This document shows, piece after piece, positions 43,022 to 51,939 of a stretch of DNA of 64,000 nt (position 1 is the first letter of the stretch; the number at the start of each line of letters is the position of its first letter). Source of the stretch: Actinomadura luteofluorescens (GTDB taxonomy: Bacteria > Actinomycetota > Actinomycetes > Streptosporangiales > Streptosporangiaceae); NCBI RefSeq assembly GCF_013409365.1, contig NZ_JACCBA010000001.1, positions 9,052,001 to 9,116,000 of the forward strand, in the 5' to 3' direction. Both the position numbers and the translations under genes were made by a program. The notes below the pieces were generated by a model, which saw only the letters and a list, made by a program, of their open reading frames with translations, did not search any database and was not told the origin of the DNA.

Positions 43022-44440
43022 ATGCGACCACGTTGCACAGCGGTGTTCGCCCTCACCCTCGCCCTCCTAGGACCCGGCGTGGCGACGGCGGCGGCCGCAC
43101 CCCAAGCGCCTCCCGCCCGCCCGGCCGCGCCCGGGCTGTCCGGCTCCCGCCCCTGCGCGGGGCAGCCCGGCTTCACCTGCTCGTTCCTGACCGTCCCCCT
43201 CGACCACCGCGACCCCGGGGACGGCCGGACCCTGAGGCTGCAGGTCGCGGCGGCGGACAACGCCCGCGCGCCCAAGGGCGTCCTGATGTTCCTGACCGGC
43301 GGCCCGGGGCAGCCCGGCGTCCCGTTCATCACCGGCATCTCCAAGCGCCTGCCGGAGCTGGCGGAGAAGTACCGGTTCGTCATGGTCGACCAGCGCGGCA
43401 CCGGCGAGTTCGGCGCGATCGACTGCCCGCGGCTCCAGGCGCAGGTGGACGGCAGCGACATCGAACCTCCCACGCCCGAGGCGGTGAAGGAGTGCGCCGG
43501 CGTCCTCGGCGGCCGGCGGCACTACTTCACCACCGAGCAGACGGTCGGCGACCTCGACCTGCTGCGCCGCGCGCTCGGCGTGCGGACCTGGACCGTGGAC
43601 GGCGTGTCCTACGGGACCATGACCGGCGCCGCCTACGCCGCGTCCCATCCGGGGAACGTCAGGAGGCTCGTCCTCGACTCGGTGCTGCCGTTCGTCGACC
43701 CGCAGGGCGACGACATGCTCTACCTCACCGGGCAGCGGGCCACCGCGCGCGTCCTGCGCGACGCCTGCGCCGCCGCGCCCGCCTGCGGCTTCGACCCGGC
43801 CCGCGACCTGGCGTGGCTGGCCCGGCACCGCGAGGACGCGGTGCTGATCTGGGACATGCTGGTGACCTACGAGTTCCTCGACCCCACCTACCGGGACGCC
43901 GGCGCCCTCGGCGGGCTGGGGGACGTGGTGTCGGCGATCCACGACGCCCGCGGCGGCGACGCCGCGCACCTGGACCGCCTGCTCCGGGCGCTCGACTCCG
44001 GCGGCGGGGACCCCGCCGAGTACAGCTCGGGCCTGCACATCGCGACGATCTGCGGGGACGGCCGGTTCCCCTGGGGGACGTCCGAGACGGCGCCGGCCCT
44101 CCGCGAGGCCGCGCTGGAGCGGGCGCGCGACCACCTTCCGGCCGAGGCGACCTGGCCGTTCACCGCCGACACGGCGGTCGGGAACGGATTCGTCCAGGAA
44201 TGCCTGCACTGGCCGTGGGCGCGGCACACGGCCGAACCCCGCCGCGCCAGGCTCTCGGTCCCGGTCCTGCTGGTGAACGGCGACCGGGACCTGTCCACGC
44301 CGCTGGAATGGGCGCGGGAGGAACTGCGGTACGCCCCGCGCGGCACGCTCGTCGTGGTGAAGGGCGCCTCCCACTCCATCCAGAACCGCGAGCGGGGGAC
44401 CCAGGGCCGCGAGGCGGTCTACAGGTTCCTCAACGGCTGA
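43022..44440 (+). CDS. Secreted alpha/beta-hydrolase, TAP-like (tripeptidyl-aminopeptidase family)
   Basis: From ATG 43022 the product has 472 residues. A signal peptide (AVFALTLALLGPGVATAAAA) is followed by the S33-type core: LTGGPGQPGV, VMVDQRGTGEFG, the nucleophile Ser196 in DGVSYGTM, and a TAP-like C-terminal domain with LLVNGDRDLSTPLEW and GASHSI for Asp and His. Such enzymes cut small peptides or esters outside the cell. It stands alone and is ended by a strong hairpin. Confidence 0.9.
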   Translation: MRPRCTAVFALTLALLGPGVATAAAAPQAPPARPAAPGLSGSRPCAGQPGFTCSFLTVPLDHRDPGDGRTLRLQVAAADNARAPKGVLMFLTGGPGQPGVPFITGISKRLPELAEKYRFVMVDQRGTGEFGAIDCPRLQAQVDGSDIEPPTPEAVKECAGVLGGRRHYFTTEQTVGDLDLLRRALGVRTWTVDGVSYGTMTGAAYAASHPGNVRRLVLDSVLPFVDPQGDDMLYLTGQRATARVLRDACAAAPACGFDPARDLAWLARHREDAVLIWDMLVTYEFLDPTYRDAGALGGLGDVVSAIHDARGGDAAHLDRLLRALDSGGGDPAEYSSGLHIATICGDGRFPWGTSETAPALREAALERARDHLPAEATWPFTADTAVGNGFVQECLHWPWARHTAEPRRARLSVPVLLVNGDRDLSTPLEWAREELRYAPRGTLVVVKGASHSIQNRERGTQGREAVYRFLNG

Positions 44441-44452
44441 GCCCGGACGCCG

Positions 44453-44486
44453 ACGGGCGCCCCCGCGATTCCGCGGGGGCGCCCGT
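44453..44486. terminator. Bidirectional terminator with T tail
   Basis: A perfect 15-bp stem (44453-44467 with 44472-44486), a 4-base loop and following Ts lie between the hydrolase gene and the convergent 44496-45185 gene. It is the clearest terminator in the window. Confidence 0.85.
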
Positions 44487-44495
44487 TTCGGCAGG

Positions 44496-45185
44496 TCAGG
44501 CGGCGAAGATGCGGTCCAGGAGGTCGCGGTAGCCGCGCAGCGCCAGGCGGAGGCGCTCGGTGTCGGCGGGCCCGCCGCCGTCCAGCGCCTCGGTGAGCGA
44601 GCGCCGGTGCGCGGCGAGCGCGCGCCCGAGGGCGTCGACGGCCTCGGAGGCCAGGCCGTCCGCCTGCCGCACCGACTCGCCGGGGTCGTCGACGAAGGCG
44701 GCCTGGACACCGTGCCACCGCTCCCGGAACCGCTCGGCCTCGGCTGAGGCGATCAGCTTCTCCTGGACGCCGGTCGCGGAGCCCGGAGCCGTGCCCGGAG
44801 CGGCGCCTGGCGCCGTGCCCGGTGCCGGGCCCGGCTTCTCCGGAGCGGCGTGCTTCGGCTCCGTGCTCTGGACGGGGGTCCCGATCGGGTCGGTGTCCCG
44901 GGTGGTCGCCTTGACCTGGTTGGCCTCCTGGCTCGGGGTCTTGATCGCGCCCGCGTCCCGGACGGGGGTGCCCGGCCGGTCCGTGCCGCGGTGGGCCGGC
45001 ATCGGGTCGGGGACGGTGTCGGGCACGGTCTCCGGTGCCTGCGTCCCGGGGGCGGCCGGGGTGGATCCGGCCACGTGCCGGTCGTCCGTCGCCCCGGGCC
45101 CGCCCGTTCCCGCGGCGCGGGCGCGCTCGCCGGTGAGCGGACCGGTGGCCGCGGGCGTTCCGGTCTCAGTTCGCCTGTGCTCCAT
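44496..45185 (-). CDS. Low-complexity protein with shared C-terminal helical domain
   Basis: The 229-residue product has a long Pro/Thr/Ala/Gly-rich disordered region (residues 1-140, with short GTAPGAAPG repeats). A C-terminal helical domain of ~85 residues follows (ERFRERWHGVQAAFVDDPGESVRQADGL...LRGYRDLLDRIFA). The same domain occurs in the neighbouring gene (EYREQWVRVQERFVDAPEAAVEQADQL...MVHYRALFEELL). It lies four bases behind that gene, so the two are an operon of paralogous parts. I do not recognise a named family. Confidence 0.75.
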   Translation of the reverse strand: MEHRRTETGTPAATGPLTGERARAAGTGGPGATDDRHVAGSTPAAPGTQAPETVPDTVPDPMPAHRGTDRPGTPVRDAGAIKTPSQEANQVKATTRDTDPIGTPVQSTEPKHAAPEKPGPAPGTAPGAAPGTAPGSATGVQEKLIASAEAERFRERWHGVQAAFVDDPGESVRQADGLASEAVDALGRALAAHRRSLTEALDGGGPADTERLRLALRGYRDLLDRIFAA

Positions 45186-45189
45186 CGGG

Positions 45190-45873
45190 TCAGCTCCTCA
45201 TGGTTCGTTCGTCGCCGCGCCGCCCGGCGGCCGGGCCGGTGGGCGCGGCGGCGTGCCTGCCGTCGTGTTCGCCGCCCGCGGTGGGCTCCGCGGCGTGCTC
45301 TTCGCCCTTGCCGTGGTGAGCCTTGCCGTGGTGAGCCTCGCCGTGGGGGGCGAGCAACTCCTCGAACAGGGCGCGGTAGTGCACCATGGCCTGGCGCAGG
45401 TCCTCGGTGGACGCCTCCTGGGTCGTGGCCTTCCCGCTGATGGTGTGGGCCCGCCGGTAGTGGTCCATCGTGCGGCCGTGCTCGACCGACAGGTGGGCGA
45501 CCTTCTCCTCGAAGCCGCGCGCCGGGTAGCCGCGCTCGCCCATCACGACCGTGACGAGCTGGTCGGCCTGCTCGACCGCCGCCTCGGGGGCGTCGACGAA
45601 GCGTTCCTGGACGCGGACCCACTGCTCGCGGTACTCCTCGCGGCGCCGGGGGTCGAGCTCGCGCAGCTCCAGCTCCTCGTGGCGCTGCTCGCGGGAGCGC
45701 AGCTCCCGCTCGGCGGCCGCGCGGCCGCCCTGGCGCTCCAGGACCCGGTCGTACTCGGGGCCGAACCGCCGCCTGAGCCGCGCCGTGCGGGACCGGGTCA
45801 TGGCGAGGTACCCGGCCGCGGCGAGAACGGCGACGACCACCAGGGCGACGACGACCCATATCGCGGTCGACAT
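45190..45873 (-). CDS. Membrane-anchored protein with shared helical domain
   Basis: From ATG 45873 (GGAGGAAACA ribosome site) the product has 227 residues. One N-terminal membrane helix (AIWVVVALVVVAVLAAAGYLAM) is followed by a charged coiled coil (RFGPEYDRVLERQGGRAAAERELRSREQRHEELELREL) and the helical domain shared with the downstream gene. A His/Gly-rich tail with AHHGKAHHGKG repeats ends it. A sigma-B-like promoter is seen at 45913-45937. The layout suggests an envelope-linked stress protein, but function is unknown. Confidence 0.78.
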   Translation of the reverse strand: MSTAIWVVVALVVVAVLAAAGYLAMTRSRTARLRRRFGPEYDRVLERQGGRAAAERELRSREQRHEELELRELDPRRREEYREQWVRVQERFVDAPEAAVEQADQLVTVVMGERGYPARGFEEKVAHLSVEHGRTMDHYRRAHTISGKATTQEASTEDLRQAMVHYRALFEELLAPHGEAHHGKAHHGKGEEHAAEPTAGGEHDGRHAAAPTGPAAGRRGDERTMRS

Positions 45874-45912
45874 TGTTTCCTCCAACGTGCTGTCGGATCG
45901 AATGAGACCGCG

Positions 45913-45937
45913 ATGCCCACCCCACGGCGTTCAAAAC
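45913..45937 (-). promoter_or_regulatory. Possible sigma-B-like promoter
   Basis: On the minus strand GTTT (45934-45937), a 15-base spacer and GGGCAT (45913-45918) differ by one base from the sigma-B-class consensus. The ATG of the membrane-anchored gene is 40 bases downstream. Confidence 0.4.
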
Positions 45938-46054
45938 GATTCGCCATAAAACGGTACGGATTTCCTGCGGCGTCTCCGGCGCCCGTGTTCTGATGGGGGC
46001 GCTACCGGAACCCCGCGCCCCGCGGCGGGCGCGCTCGAATGGATGTGATGCGCG

Positions 46055-46525
46055 GTGCGCCACGCGTTCGGCTTCGTCCTCGGCGTCCTGCTGACCCCCG
46101 CGCTGGTGTACGGCGCGGCCTGGGGGTACGTCCAGGCCGGACAGTCCTTCGACGGCACCGGACAGGCGATCACCGACCGCACGCGCATCTACGGCGCGTT
46201 CGCCCTGCTCGCCGCCGTGGGCCTGGTGACGGGCGTGATCATCGTCGCGCGGTGGGCGTCGCCGCTGGTCTCGCTGGTCCCGGCGCTGGCGCTGCTCGGC
46301 GCGTCCGCCTTCTTCCTGGCCGACCCCGGCCGCGCCCTCGACCTGCCCGGCAGGGTTCCGCCGGCCGGCGACATGGACTACGGCCTGCGCATGCTGCTCG
46401 GGTCGGGCGTGTACGCGATGATGGGGTTCGCGCTGCTGATGCCCGCCTGGGCGCCGCGGCGCTGGGGGTCGGGCCGCAGGGAAGACCGCGCCGACGCGGA
46501 CTTCTACTCCGCCGTGGGACGCTGA
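46055..46525 (+). CDS. Four-helix membrane protein of unknown function
   Basis: The 156-residue product from GTG 46055 has four hydrophobic segments (AFGFVLGVLLTPALVYGAAWGYV, IYGAFALLAAVGLVTGVIIVA, VSLVPALALLGASAFFLA, YGLRMLLGSGVYAMMGFALLMPAW). A short charged tail ending DADFYSAVGR follows. It diverges from the paired helical-domain genes. The pattern recurs in actinomycetes, but I cannot name a family. Confidence 0.72.
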   Translation: MRHAFGFVLGVLLTPALVYGAAWGYVQAGQSFDGTGQAITDRTRIYGAFALLAAVGLVTGVIIVARWASPLVSLVPALALLGASAFFLADPGRALDLPGRVPPAGDMDYGLRMLLGSGVYAMMGFALLMPAWAPRRWGSGRREDRADADFYSAVGR

Positions 46526-46556
46526 CGGGCCGGGCCCCCGCGCGAGGCCCGGCCCG
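46526..46556. terminator. Terminator hairpin after membrane protein gene
   Basis: CGGGCCGGGCC (46526-46536) pairs with 46546-46556 around a 9-base loop directly after the stop codon. It is shared with the convergent importer operon. Confidence 0.65.
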
Positions 46557-46590
46557 CGTCACGGGGCCCGGTCAGGTCCGGCAGAGGCGA

Positions 46591-47646
46591 TCAGCCCTGC
46601 TTCGCGTTGATGACGAAGTGCGTCGTGTAGGTCTCGGCCAGGTCGATCTCGCCCTTCTTCTCCGCCACCTCGGGGGAGAACTGCGCCAGCACCTTCAGGA
46701 CGTTCTCCGCGGCGTCCGGCTTCATCACGCCGTCCCCGTTGAACATGCTGATCGAGTCGCCGACGGCCTTCTCGTACAGCGCCGGGTCGCCGCCCGCGTA
46801 GTCCTTCGGCATCTTCGCCGCGATCTCCGCCGGCTTGTGCTGCTTGATCCAGCCGAGCGTCTTGACGAAGGCGTTGGCGAGCTTCTGCACGGTCTCGCCG
46901 TGCGACTTCACGTACGCGCAGTCCATGTAGAGCGAGCTGGACGGGTAGAGCCCGCCGAGCGCCTGGCGGGTGCCGTCCTCGGTGCGCATCTCGACCATGA
47001 CCTTGCCCTTGCCGGTGCTGACGAGCTTGGCGATGGTCGGGTCGGTCGTCATGCCGGCGTCGATGCCGCCGTTCTCCATCGTGGAGATGAACGTCTGGCC
47101 CGCGCCCGCCTTCACCGTCGTGTAGTCGGAGGTCTTGACGCCGTTGCGCACGGCCAGCGCGCGGGTGATGAAGTCGGTGGACGATCCCGGGCTGGTCACG
47201 CCGAGCTTCTTGCCCTTGAACCCGGCCGGGGAGGTCAGCGAGCCCGCCTTGGACGCCGTGACCATCTCCGCCTCGCCGGGCACGTCCGCCATCTGCACGA
47301 CGCTCTGCACGCACTTGCCCTTGGTCTGCAGGTGGATGGCGTGGTCGTAGAAGCCGACGACGCCCTGGACGTCCCCGGCGATGAGCACGTTCTCGGCCTG
47401 CGCGCCGGCGGGCTCGGTGAGCAGCTGGACGTCCAGGCCCTGCTCCTTGAAGTACCCGAGCTGCTCGGTCAGCTTGGCGGGCAGGTAGATGACCTTGTCG
47501 ATCCCGCCCACCATGATCTTGACGGTGCCGCCGGACCCGCCGTCGGCCCCGGACCCGGAACGGGAGTCGCGGCAGGCGGACAGGGACGACAGGGCTGTGA
47601 GGGCGGCGAGCGCGGCGGCGCCCGCCCGGAGGGAGGTGCTGGGCAT
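46591..47646 (-). CDS. ABC importer substrate-binding lipoprotein, nitrate/sulfonate/thiamine-precursor type
   Basis: The 351-residue product has a lipoprotein signal ending LSSLSAC, with the lipid-modified Cys about residue 25. The type II binding fold follows (VKIMVGGIDKVIYLPAKLTEQLGYFKEQGLDVQLL, KKLGVTSPGSSTDFITRALA), the NMT1/SsuA-like pattern. It delivers a small organic or sulfur/nitrogen compound to the permease. It is the third gene behind the ATPase and permease, 67 bases after the permease. The ligand is unknown. Confidence 0.9.
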   Translation of the reverse strand: MPSTSLRAGAAALAALTALSSLSACRDSRSGSGADGGSGGTVKIMVGGIDKVIYLPAKLTEQLGYFKEQGLDVQLLTEPAGAQAENVLIAGDVQGVVGFYDHAIHLQTKGKCVQSVVQMADVPGEAEMVTASKAGSLTSPAGFKGKKLGVTSPGSSTDFITRALAVRNGVKTSDYTTVKAGAGQTFISTMENGGIDAGMTTDPTIAKLVSTGKGKVMVEMRTEDGTRQALGGLYPSSSLYMDCAYVKSHGETVQKLANAFVKTLGWIKQHKPAEIAAKMPKDYAGGDPALYEKAVGDSISMFNGDGVMKPDAAENVLKVLAQFSPEVAEKKGEIDLAETYTTHFVINAKQG

Positions 47647-47713
47647 GACGGTTCTCCTGGTCGTGCTGGTGAGGGGTGGGAAGGCCCGGGAGCGGGGGCC
47701 GGGCGGGGCGGGG

Positions 47714-48655
47714 TCAGAGCTGGACGTCGTGGCCGGACGCGGCGGGCCGCCAGCGCAGCAGCCGGCCCTCCAGCAGCGTGAGCAGGTACTCGGCGAGCAG
47801 GGCCAGCACGGTGATGATGATCATCCCGGCGTAGATCCCGGCGGCGTCGAAGGTGCCCTGGGAGTGGTTGATGAGCAGGCCGAGGCCCTTGTCGGCGCCG
47901 GTGTACTCGCCGACGATCGCGCCGATGATGGCGAACCCGAACGCCGAGTGCAGCGAGGCGAGGATCCACGAGGTGGCGCTCGGCACCACGATCGTCCACA
48001 GCACCTGCGTCCGGCCCGCGCCGAGGATCCGCGCGTTGTTGACCAGGTTCCGGTCGACCTCGCGGGCGCCCTGGAAGGCGTTGAAGAAGACCGCGAAGAA
48101 CACCAGCACGAACGCCGTCGCGATCTTGGACTGCATGCCGAGCCCGAACCAGATGATGAACAGCGAGGCCAGGATGATGCGCGGGATCGCGTTGACGGCC
48201 TTGATGAACGGCGCGCACACGTCCGACAGGAACCGGCTGCGGCCGAGCACGATGCCGAGCACGACCCCGCCGGCCGCACCGAGCGCGAAGCCCGCGACCG
48301 CCTCCTGGAGCGTGACCGAGATCTGCTCCCAGATCGACCCCTGCGAGGTGCCCTCGGTGAACCAGTCGACGAGCCGTTCCCAGATCTTCGACGGCATCGA
48401 GTAGTAGAACGGGTCGATCCAGTGGCGCGCGGCCAGCTCCCACGATCCGAGCCAGACCGCCACGAGCGCGACCCGGACGCCGGTGATGCCGAGGGTGCGG
48501 CGCAGCCCGGCGGTGCGCAGCCGCGCGATCGCGGCCCGGTCGCCGTGGTCGTCCGCCGGTACGGCGGCCTTCGGAGCGGGCTCGGGCGGGCCGGTGGTCT
48601 CCGCGGCGGTCTCCGCGGTGGTCTCCGCCTCGCGCGTCCTCGTCTCACGCCGCAT
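47714..48655 (-). CDS. ABC importer permease, SsuC/TauC family
   Basis: The 313-residue membrane protein has a polar, Thr/Glu-rich N-terminal 45 residues and six helices. The permease EAA-like loop is NNARILGAGRTQVLWTIVVPSATSWIL. It overlaps the ATPase gene by 11 bases. With the ATPase and lipoprotein it forms a complete SsuABC-like importer. Confidence 0.92.
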   Translation of the reverse strand: MRRETRTREAETTAETAAETTGPPEPAPKAAVPADDHGDRAAIARLRTAGLRRTLGITGVRVALVAVWLGSWELAARHWIDPFYYSMPSKIWERLVDWFTEGTSQGSIWEQISVTLQEAVAGFALGAAGGVVLGIVLGRSRFLSDVCAPFIKAVNAIPRIILASLFIIWFGLGMQSKIATAFVLVFFAVFFNAFQGAREVDRNLVNNARILGAGRTQVLWTIVVPSATSWILASLHSAFGFAIIGAIVGEYTGADKGLGLLINHSQGTFDAAGIYAGMIIITVLALLAEYLLTLLEGRLLRWRPAASGHDVQL

Positions 48656-49490
48656 GTCCGGCCCCTCTCTCGCGGGTGATCTGGACCTCTTCGCGCAGCG
48701 ATTCCCACACCTCGCGGTAGATGTCGAGGAACGCGCCCGTCAGCCGGACCTCCTCGGCGTCGCGCGGCCGCTCCAGCGGCACCTCGAACACGCCCTTGAT
48801 CGTCGCGGGCCCCGCGGTCATGACCACGACCCGGTCGGACAGCACGAGCGCCTCCTCCAGGTCGTGCGTGACGAACACGACGGCGGCGCCGGACCCCGAC
48901 CACAGGCGCAGCAGCTCGTCCTGCATGAGACCGCGGGTCTGGACGTCCAGGGCGGAGAACGGCTCGTCCATGAGCAGCACGGACGGCTCGTTGACGAGGG
49001 TCTGCGCGAGCGCCACGCGCTTGCGCATCCCGCCCGACAGCTGGTGGGGGTAGTAGCCCTCGAATCCGGCGAGGCCGACCCGCGCGACCCAGTCCCGGGC
49101 GCGGTCGCGGGCCTCGCGCTTGCCGGCGCCCCGGTAGCGGGGCCCCGCCGCGACGTTGTCGAGGACGGACCGCCACGGCAGGACGGCGTCGTTCTGGAAC
49201 ATGTAGCCGACCCCGTCGGGGATCCCCTCGACGGGCCGGCCGTGGACGAGGACGCGGCCCGCGGACGCCGGCTCCAGTCCGGAGACCAGGGACAGGGTGG
49301 TCGACTTGCCGCAGCCGGTCGGGCCGACCACGGCGACGAACTCGCCCGGCCCCACGGCCATGTGCAGGTCCCTGACCGCCGTGTGGACGCCGCCCGCCGA
49401 CCGGAAGCGCTTGGTGGCGCCGTCCAGTTCGATCACGGGCCCGGCGGGCCGCCCGGCGCTGTCTGGCTTGGGTGATGCTGATGTGGACAC
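48645..49490 (-). CDS. ABC importer ATPase, SsuB/TauB family
   Basis: The 281-residue ATPase has Walker A GPTGCGKST, the Q-loop GYMFQNDAVLPW typical for SsuB-type proteins, signature LSGGMRKRVALA, Walker B VLLMDEPFSAL and the H-loop THD. It is first gene of the importer operon and diverges from the histidine kinase at 49649 across 158 bases. That two-component pair may control it. Confidence 0.95.
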   Translation of the reverse strand: MSTSASPKPDSAGRPAGPVIELDGATKRFRSAGGVHTAVRDLHMAVGPGEFVAVVGPTGCGKSTTLSLVSGLEPASAGRVLVHGRPVEGIPDGVGYMFQNDAVLPWRSVLDNVAAGPRYRGAGKREARDRARDWVARVGLAGFEGYYPHQLSGGMRKRVALAQTLVNEPSVLLMDEPFSALDVQTRGLMQDELLRLWSGSGAAVVFVTHDLEEALVLSDRVVVMTAGPATIKGVFEVPLERPRDAEEVRLTGAFLDIYREVWESLREEVQITRERGAGHAA

Positions 49491-49648
49491 GGCGGCACCG
49501 TACGAATGTGGCGCGCGTCACCGGAACCCTTGCCCGCGATGTGCTCGCAAGCCGCGAATCCCCACGTTGAGCGCGATAGCCGAGGTTCTGCGCGTTCTGC
49601 TCACGCGGGGTCTGGGCGGCCGGGCCGGATTGGTCTACGGTGCACCTC

Positions 49649-51277
49649 ATGCCCGTCCGGCCCCGCATCTCCTTCGCCCGCCAGGTGCTGATCCTGCAGG
49701 TGGGCGTGGTCGTCGTGGTGGCGGTCCTCGGGTACGGGCTGGTCGCCTGGATGCTCGACGGGCGGCTCCGCGACCAGTACGGCCAGCGGGCCCTCACGGT
49801 GGCGCGCAGCGTCGCCGTCGACCCGCAGATCGCGGCGGCGGTCGCCGCCGGCGACCCCGCCGGGCTCGTCCAGGACCGCGCCGAGCGGGTCCGGGTCCGG
49901 ACCGGGGCGCTGTTCGTCGTGGTGACCGACAACCGCGGGCTGCGCCTGTCCCACCCGAACCCGCTGGAGCTCGGCCGGCACGTCAGCACCGACCCCTCCG
50001 ACGCGCTCGCCGGGCGGGAGGTCGTCCGCGTCGAGCGCGGCACGCTCGGCCTGTCCGCGCGCGGCAAGGTGCCGCTGTACGGCCCGGGCGGGCGGATCCT
50101 CGGCGAGGTCAGCGTCGGGTTCGACGCCCGCGCCATCGACCGGGAGCTCGGGCACGTGCTGCGCGAGATGTCGCTGTTCGTCGCGGGGGCCGTCCTGCTC
50201 GGCGTCGTCGCGTCCGCCGCGATCGGCCGCAGGCTGAAGCGGCAGACGCTCGGCCTCGAACCGTACGAGCTGGTCGAGCTCGTCCACGAGCGGGAGGCGG
50301 TGCTGCACGGCGTCGGCGAGGGAGTCGTGGCCGTCGACACCGCGGGCCGGATCGCGGTCTGCAACGACGAGGCGTCCCGGCTGCTCGGCGTCGCGCCGGA
50401 GCGCGGCGCCCCCGCCGGGGACCTCGCCGCGCGGGGTGCGCTCCGCGACGTCCTCACGGGGCGGCGCGACGCCGCGAACCTGTTCGTCACGGCGGGGGAG
50501 CGCGTCCTCGTCGTCAACCGGCGGGAGGTTCGCAGGCACCGCCGCGACCTCGGCGCCGTCATCACGCTTCGCGACCGCACCGACCTGGAGACCCTCGCCC
50601 GCGAGCTGGACTCGGTCAGCACCCTCTTCGACGCCCTCCGCGCGCAGCGCCACGAGTACGCCAACCGGCTCCACACCCTCTCGGGGCTGCTCCAGCTCGG
50701 CCACAGCGAGGAGGCCGCCGACTACGTCGGCACCCTGATGGAGGACGCCGCGCGCCGCGCCCCGGCGCCCGACAACCTCCCCGACCCCCTGTCGGACCCG
50801 TACCTGCGCGCGTTCCTGTCCGCCAAGTCCGCCGTCGCCGCCGAGAAGGGCGTCCGGCTCGACATCGGCGCCGGCAGCTACGTGCCGGGCCGCGTCGCCG
50901 ACGCCCTGGACGTGACGACCGTCGTCGGCAACCTCGTCGACAACGCCGTCGAGGCGGCGCGGCTCGGGCGGCGGCGGCCCGCCCGCGTCGAGGTCGAGCT
51001 GCTCGGCGACGGCCGCGACCTGCACGCCACCGTCACCGACTCCGGCGACGGCCTGCCGGACGGCCTGCGCGACGCCGTCTTCGACGACGGCGTCTCCACC
51101 CGCGACACCGCGGCGGGCCGCTCGCGCGGACTCGGGCTCGGCCTGGCGCGCCGCACCGCCCGCGCCCGCGGCGGCGACGTGACGTTCGTGGACGCGGGAA
51201 CGGGCGGGCCGGAGGGGTGCGGGGCCGTGGCGGTCGCCCGGCTCCCCGGGGTGCTGGGCGCGGAGGCGGTGCGATGA
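49649..51277 (+). CDS. CitA/DcuS-type sensor histidine kinase
   Basis: From ATG 49649 the product has 542 residues. Two membrane helices (VLILQVGVVVVVAVLGYGLVAWM and SLFVAGAVLLGVVASAAIG) flank an extracytoplasmic PAS-like sensor (residues ~42-170) with RTGALFVVVTDNRGLRLSHPNP. A cytoplasmic PAS follows, then the phospho-acceptor His335 in LRAQRHEYANRLHTL and an ATPase domain. CitA and DcuS sense citrate or C4-dicarboxylates through this architecture; the ligand here is unproven. It is coupled by ATGA overlap to its response regulator. Confidence 0.93.
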   Translation: MPVRPRISFARQVLILQVGVVVVVAVLGYGLVAWMLDGRLRDQYGQRALTVARSVAVDPQIAAAVAAGDPAGLVQDRAERVRVRTGALFVVVTDNRGLRLSHPNPLELGRHVSTDPSDALAGREVVRVERGTLGLSARGKVPLYGPGGRILGEVSVGFDARAIDRELGHVLREMSLFVAGAVLLGVVASAAIGRRLKRQTLGLEPYELVELVHEREAVLHGVGEGVVAVDTAGRIAVCNDEASRLLGVAPERGAPAGDLAARGALRDVLTGRRDAANLFVTAGERVLVVNRREVRRHRRDLGAVITLRDRTDLETLARELDSVSTLFDALRAQRHEYANRLHTLSGLLQLGHSEEAADYVGTLMEDAARRAPAPDNLPDPLSDPYLRAFLSAKSAVAAEKGVRLDIGAGSYVPGRVADALDVTTVVGNLVDNAVEAARLGRRRPARVEVELLGDGRDLHATVTDSGDGLPDGLRDAVFDDGVSTRDTAAGRSRGLGLGLARRTARARGGDVTFVDAGTGGPEGCGAVAVARLPGVLGAEAVR

Positions 51278-51939
51278 TCGACGTGCTCGTGGTGGACGAC
51301 GACTTCCGCGTGGCGCAGGTCCACGCCGGGTTCGTGGCGGCGCTGCGGGGGTTCGCGGTGACCGGGCTCGCGCACTCCGCCGCGCAGGCCAGGTCCATGG
51401 CCGCCGAGCTGCGGCCCGCCCTGGTCCTGCTGGACGTCTACCTGCCGGACGCCTCGGGCCTGTCCCTGCTGCCCGAGCTGGACGCCGACGTCATCATGGC
51501 GACGGCGGCGGCCGACCCCCGCGCCGTGCGCGAGGCGCTCCGGCACGGCGCCCTGCACTACCTGATCAAGCCGTTCACCGCCGCCGCGCTGAACGAGCGC
51601 CTCACCGCCTACGCCCGCTACCGGGAGGCGCTGTCCGGCGGGAGCGAGCTCTCCCAGGCGGCCCTCGACGGCGCCGTCCGCGCCCTGTACGCGCCGCTGC
51701 ACGCCCGCACGCCCGCCCCCAAGGGCCAGTCGCCCGTGACGACGCGGCTGGTCAGCGACGCGCTGCGGCGGGCGGACGCGCCGCGTTCCGCGGCCGAGAT
51801 CGCCGACGAGGTCGGCATCTCCCGCGCCACCGCCCAGCGCTACCTCGCGGCGCTCGCCGAGGCCGGGCGGGTCGTGGTGACGCTGCGCTACGGCGCCACG
51901 GGCCGGCCCGAGCACCAGTACGCGTGGTCGCCCCGGTAG
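51274..51939 (+). CDS. CitB/DcuR-type response regulator
   Basis: The 221-residue product has a receiver domain with DDD at 8-10, Asp54 in LVLLDVYLPD and Lys in YLIKPF. The C-terminal helix-turn-helix (SAAEIADEVGISRATAQRYLAALAEAG) is the CitB type. It works with the kinase just upstream. Its last 52 bases overlap the 3' end of the ABC exporter ATPase gene. Targets might include the importer operon at 46591-49490. Confidence 0.94.
   Translation: MIDVLVVDDDFRVAQVHAGFVAALRGFAVTGLAHSAAQARSMAAELRPALVLLDVYLPDASGLSLLPELDADVIMATAAADPRAVREALRHGALHYLIKPFTAAALNERLTAYARYREALSGGSELSQAALDGAVRALYAPLHARTPAPKGQSPVTTRLVSDALRRADAPRSAAEIADEVGISRATAQRYLAALAEAGRVVVTLRYGATGRPEHQYAWSPR

Noticed and set aside
41359..44532. 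1057-residue plus-strand open frame
   Set aside because: It is antisense to the aldehyde dehydrogenase and out of frame with the secreted hydrolase; its product is Arg/Pro/Gly-rich, as GC-rich shadow frames are.
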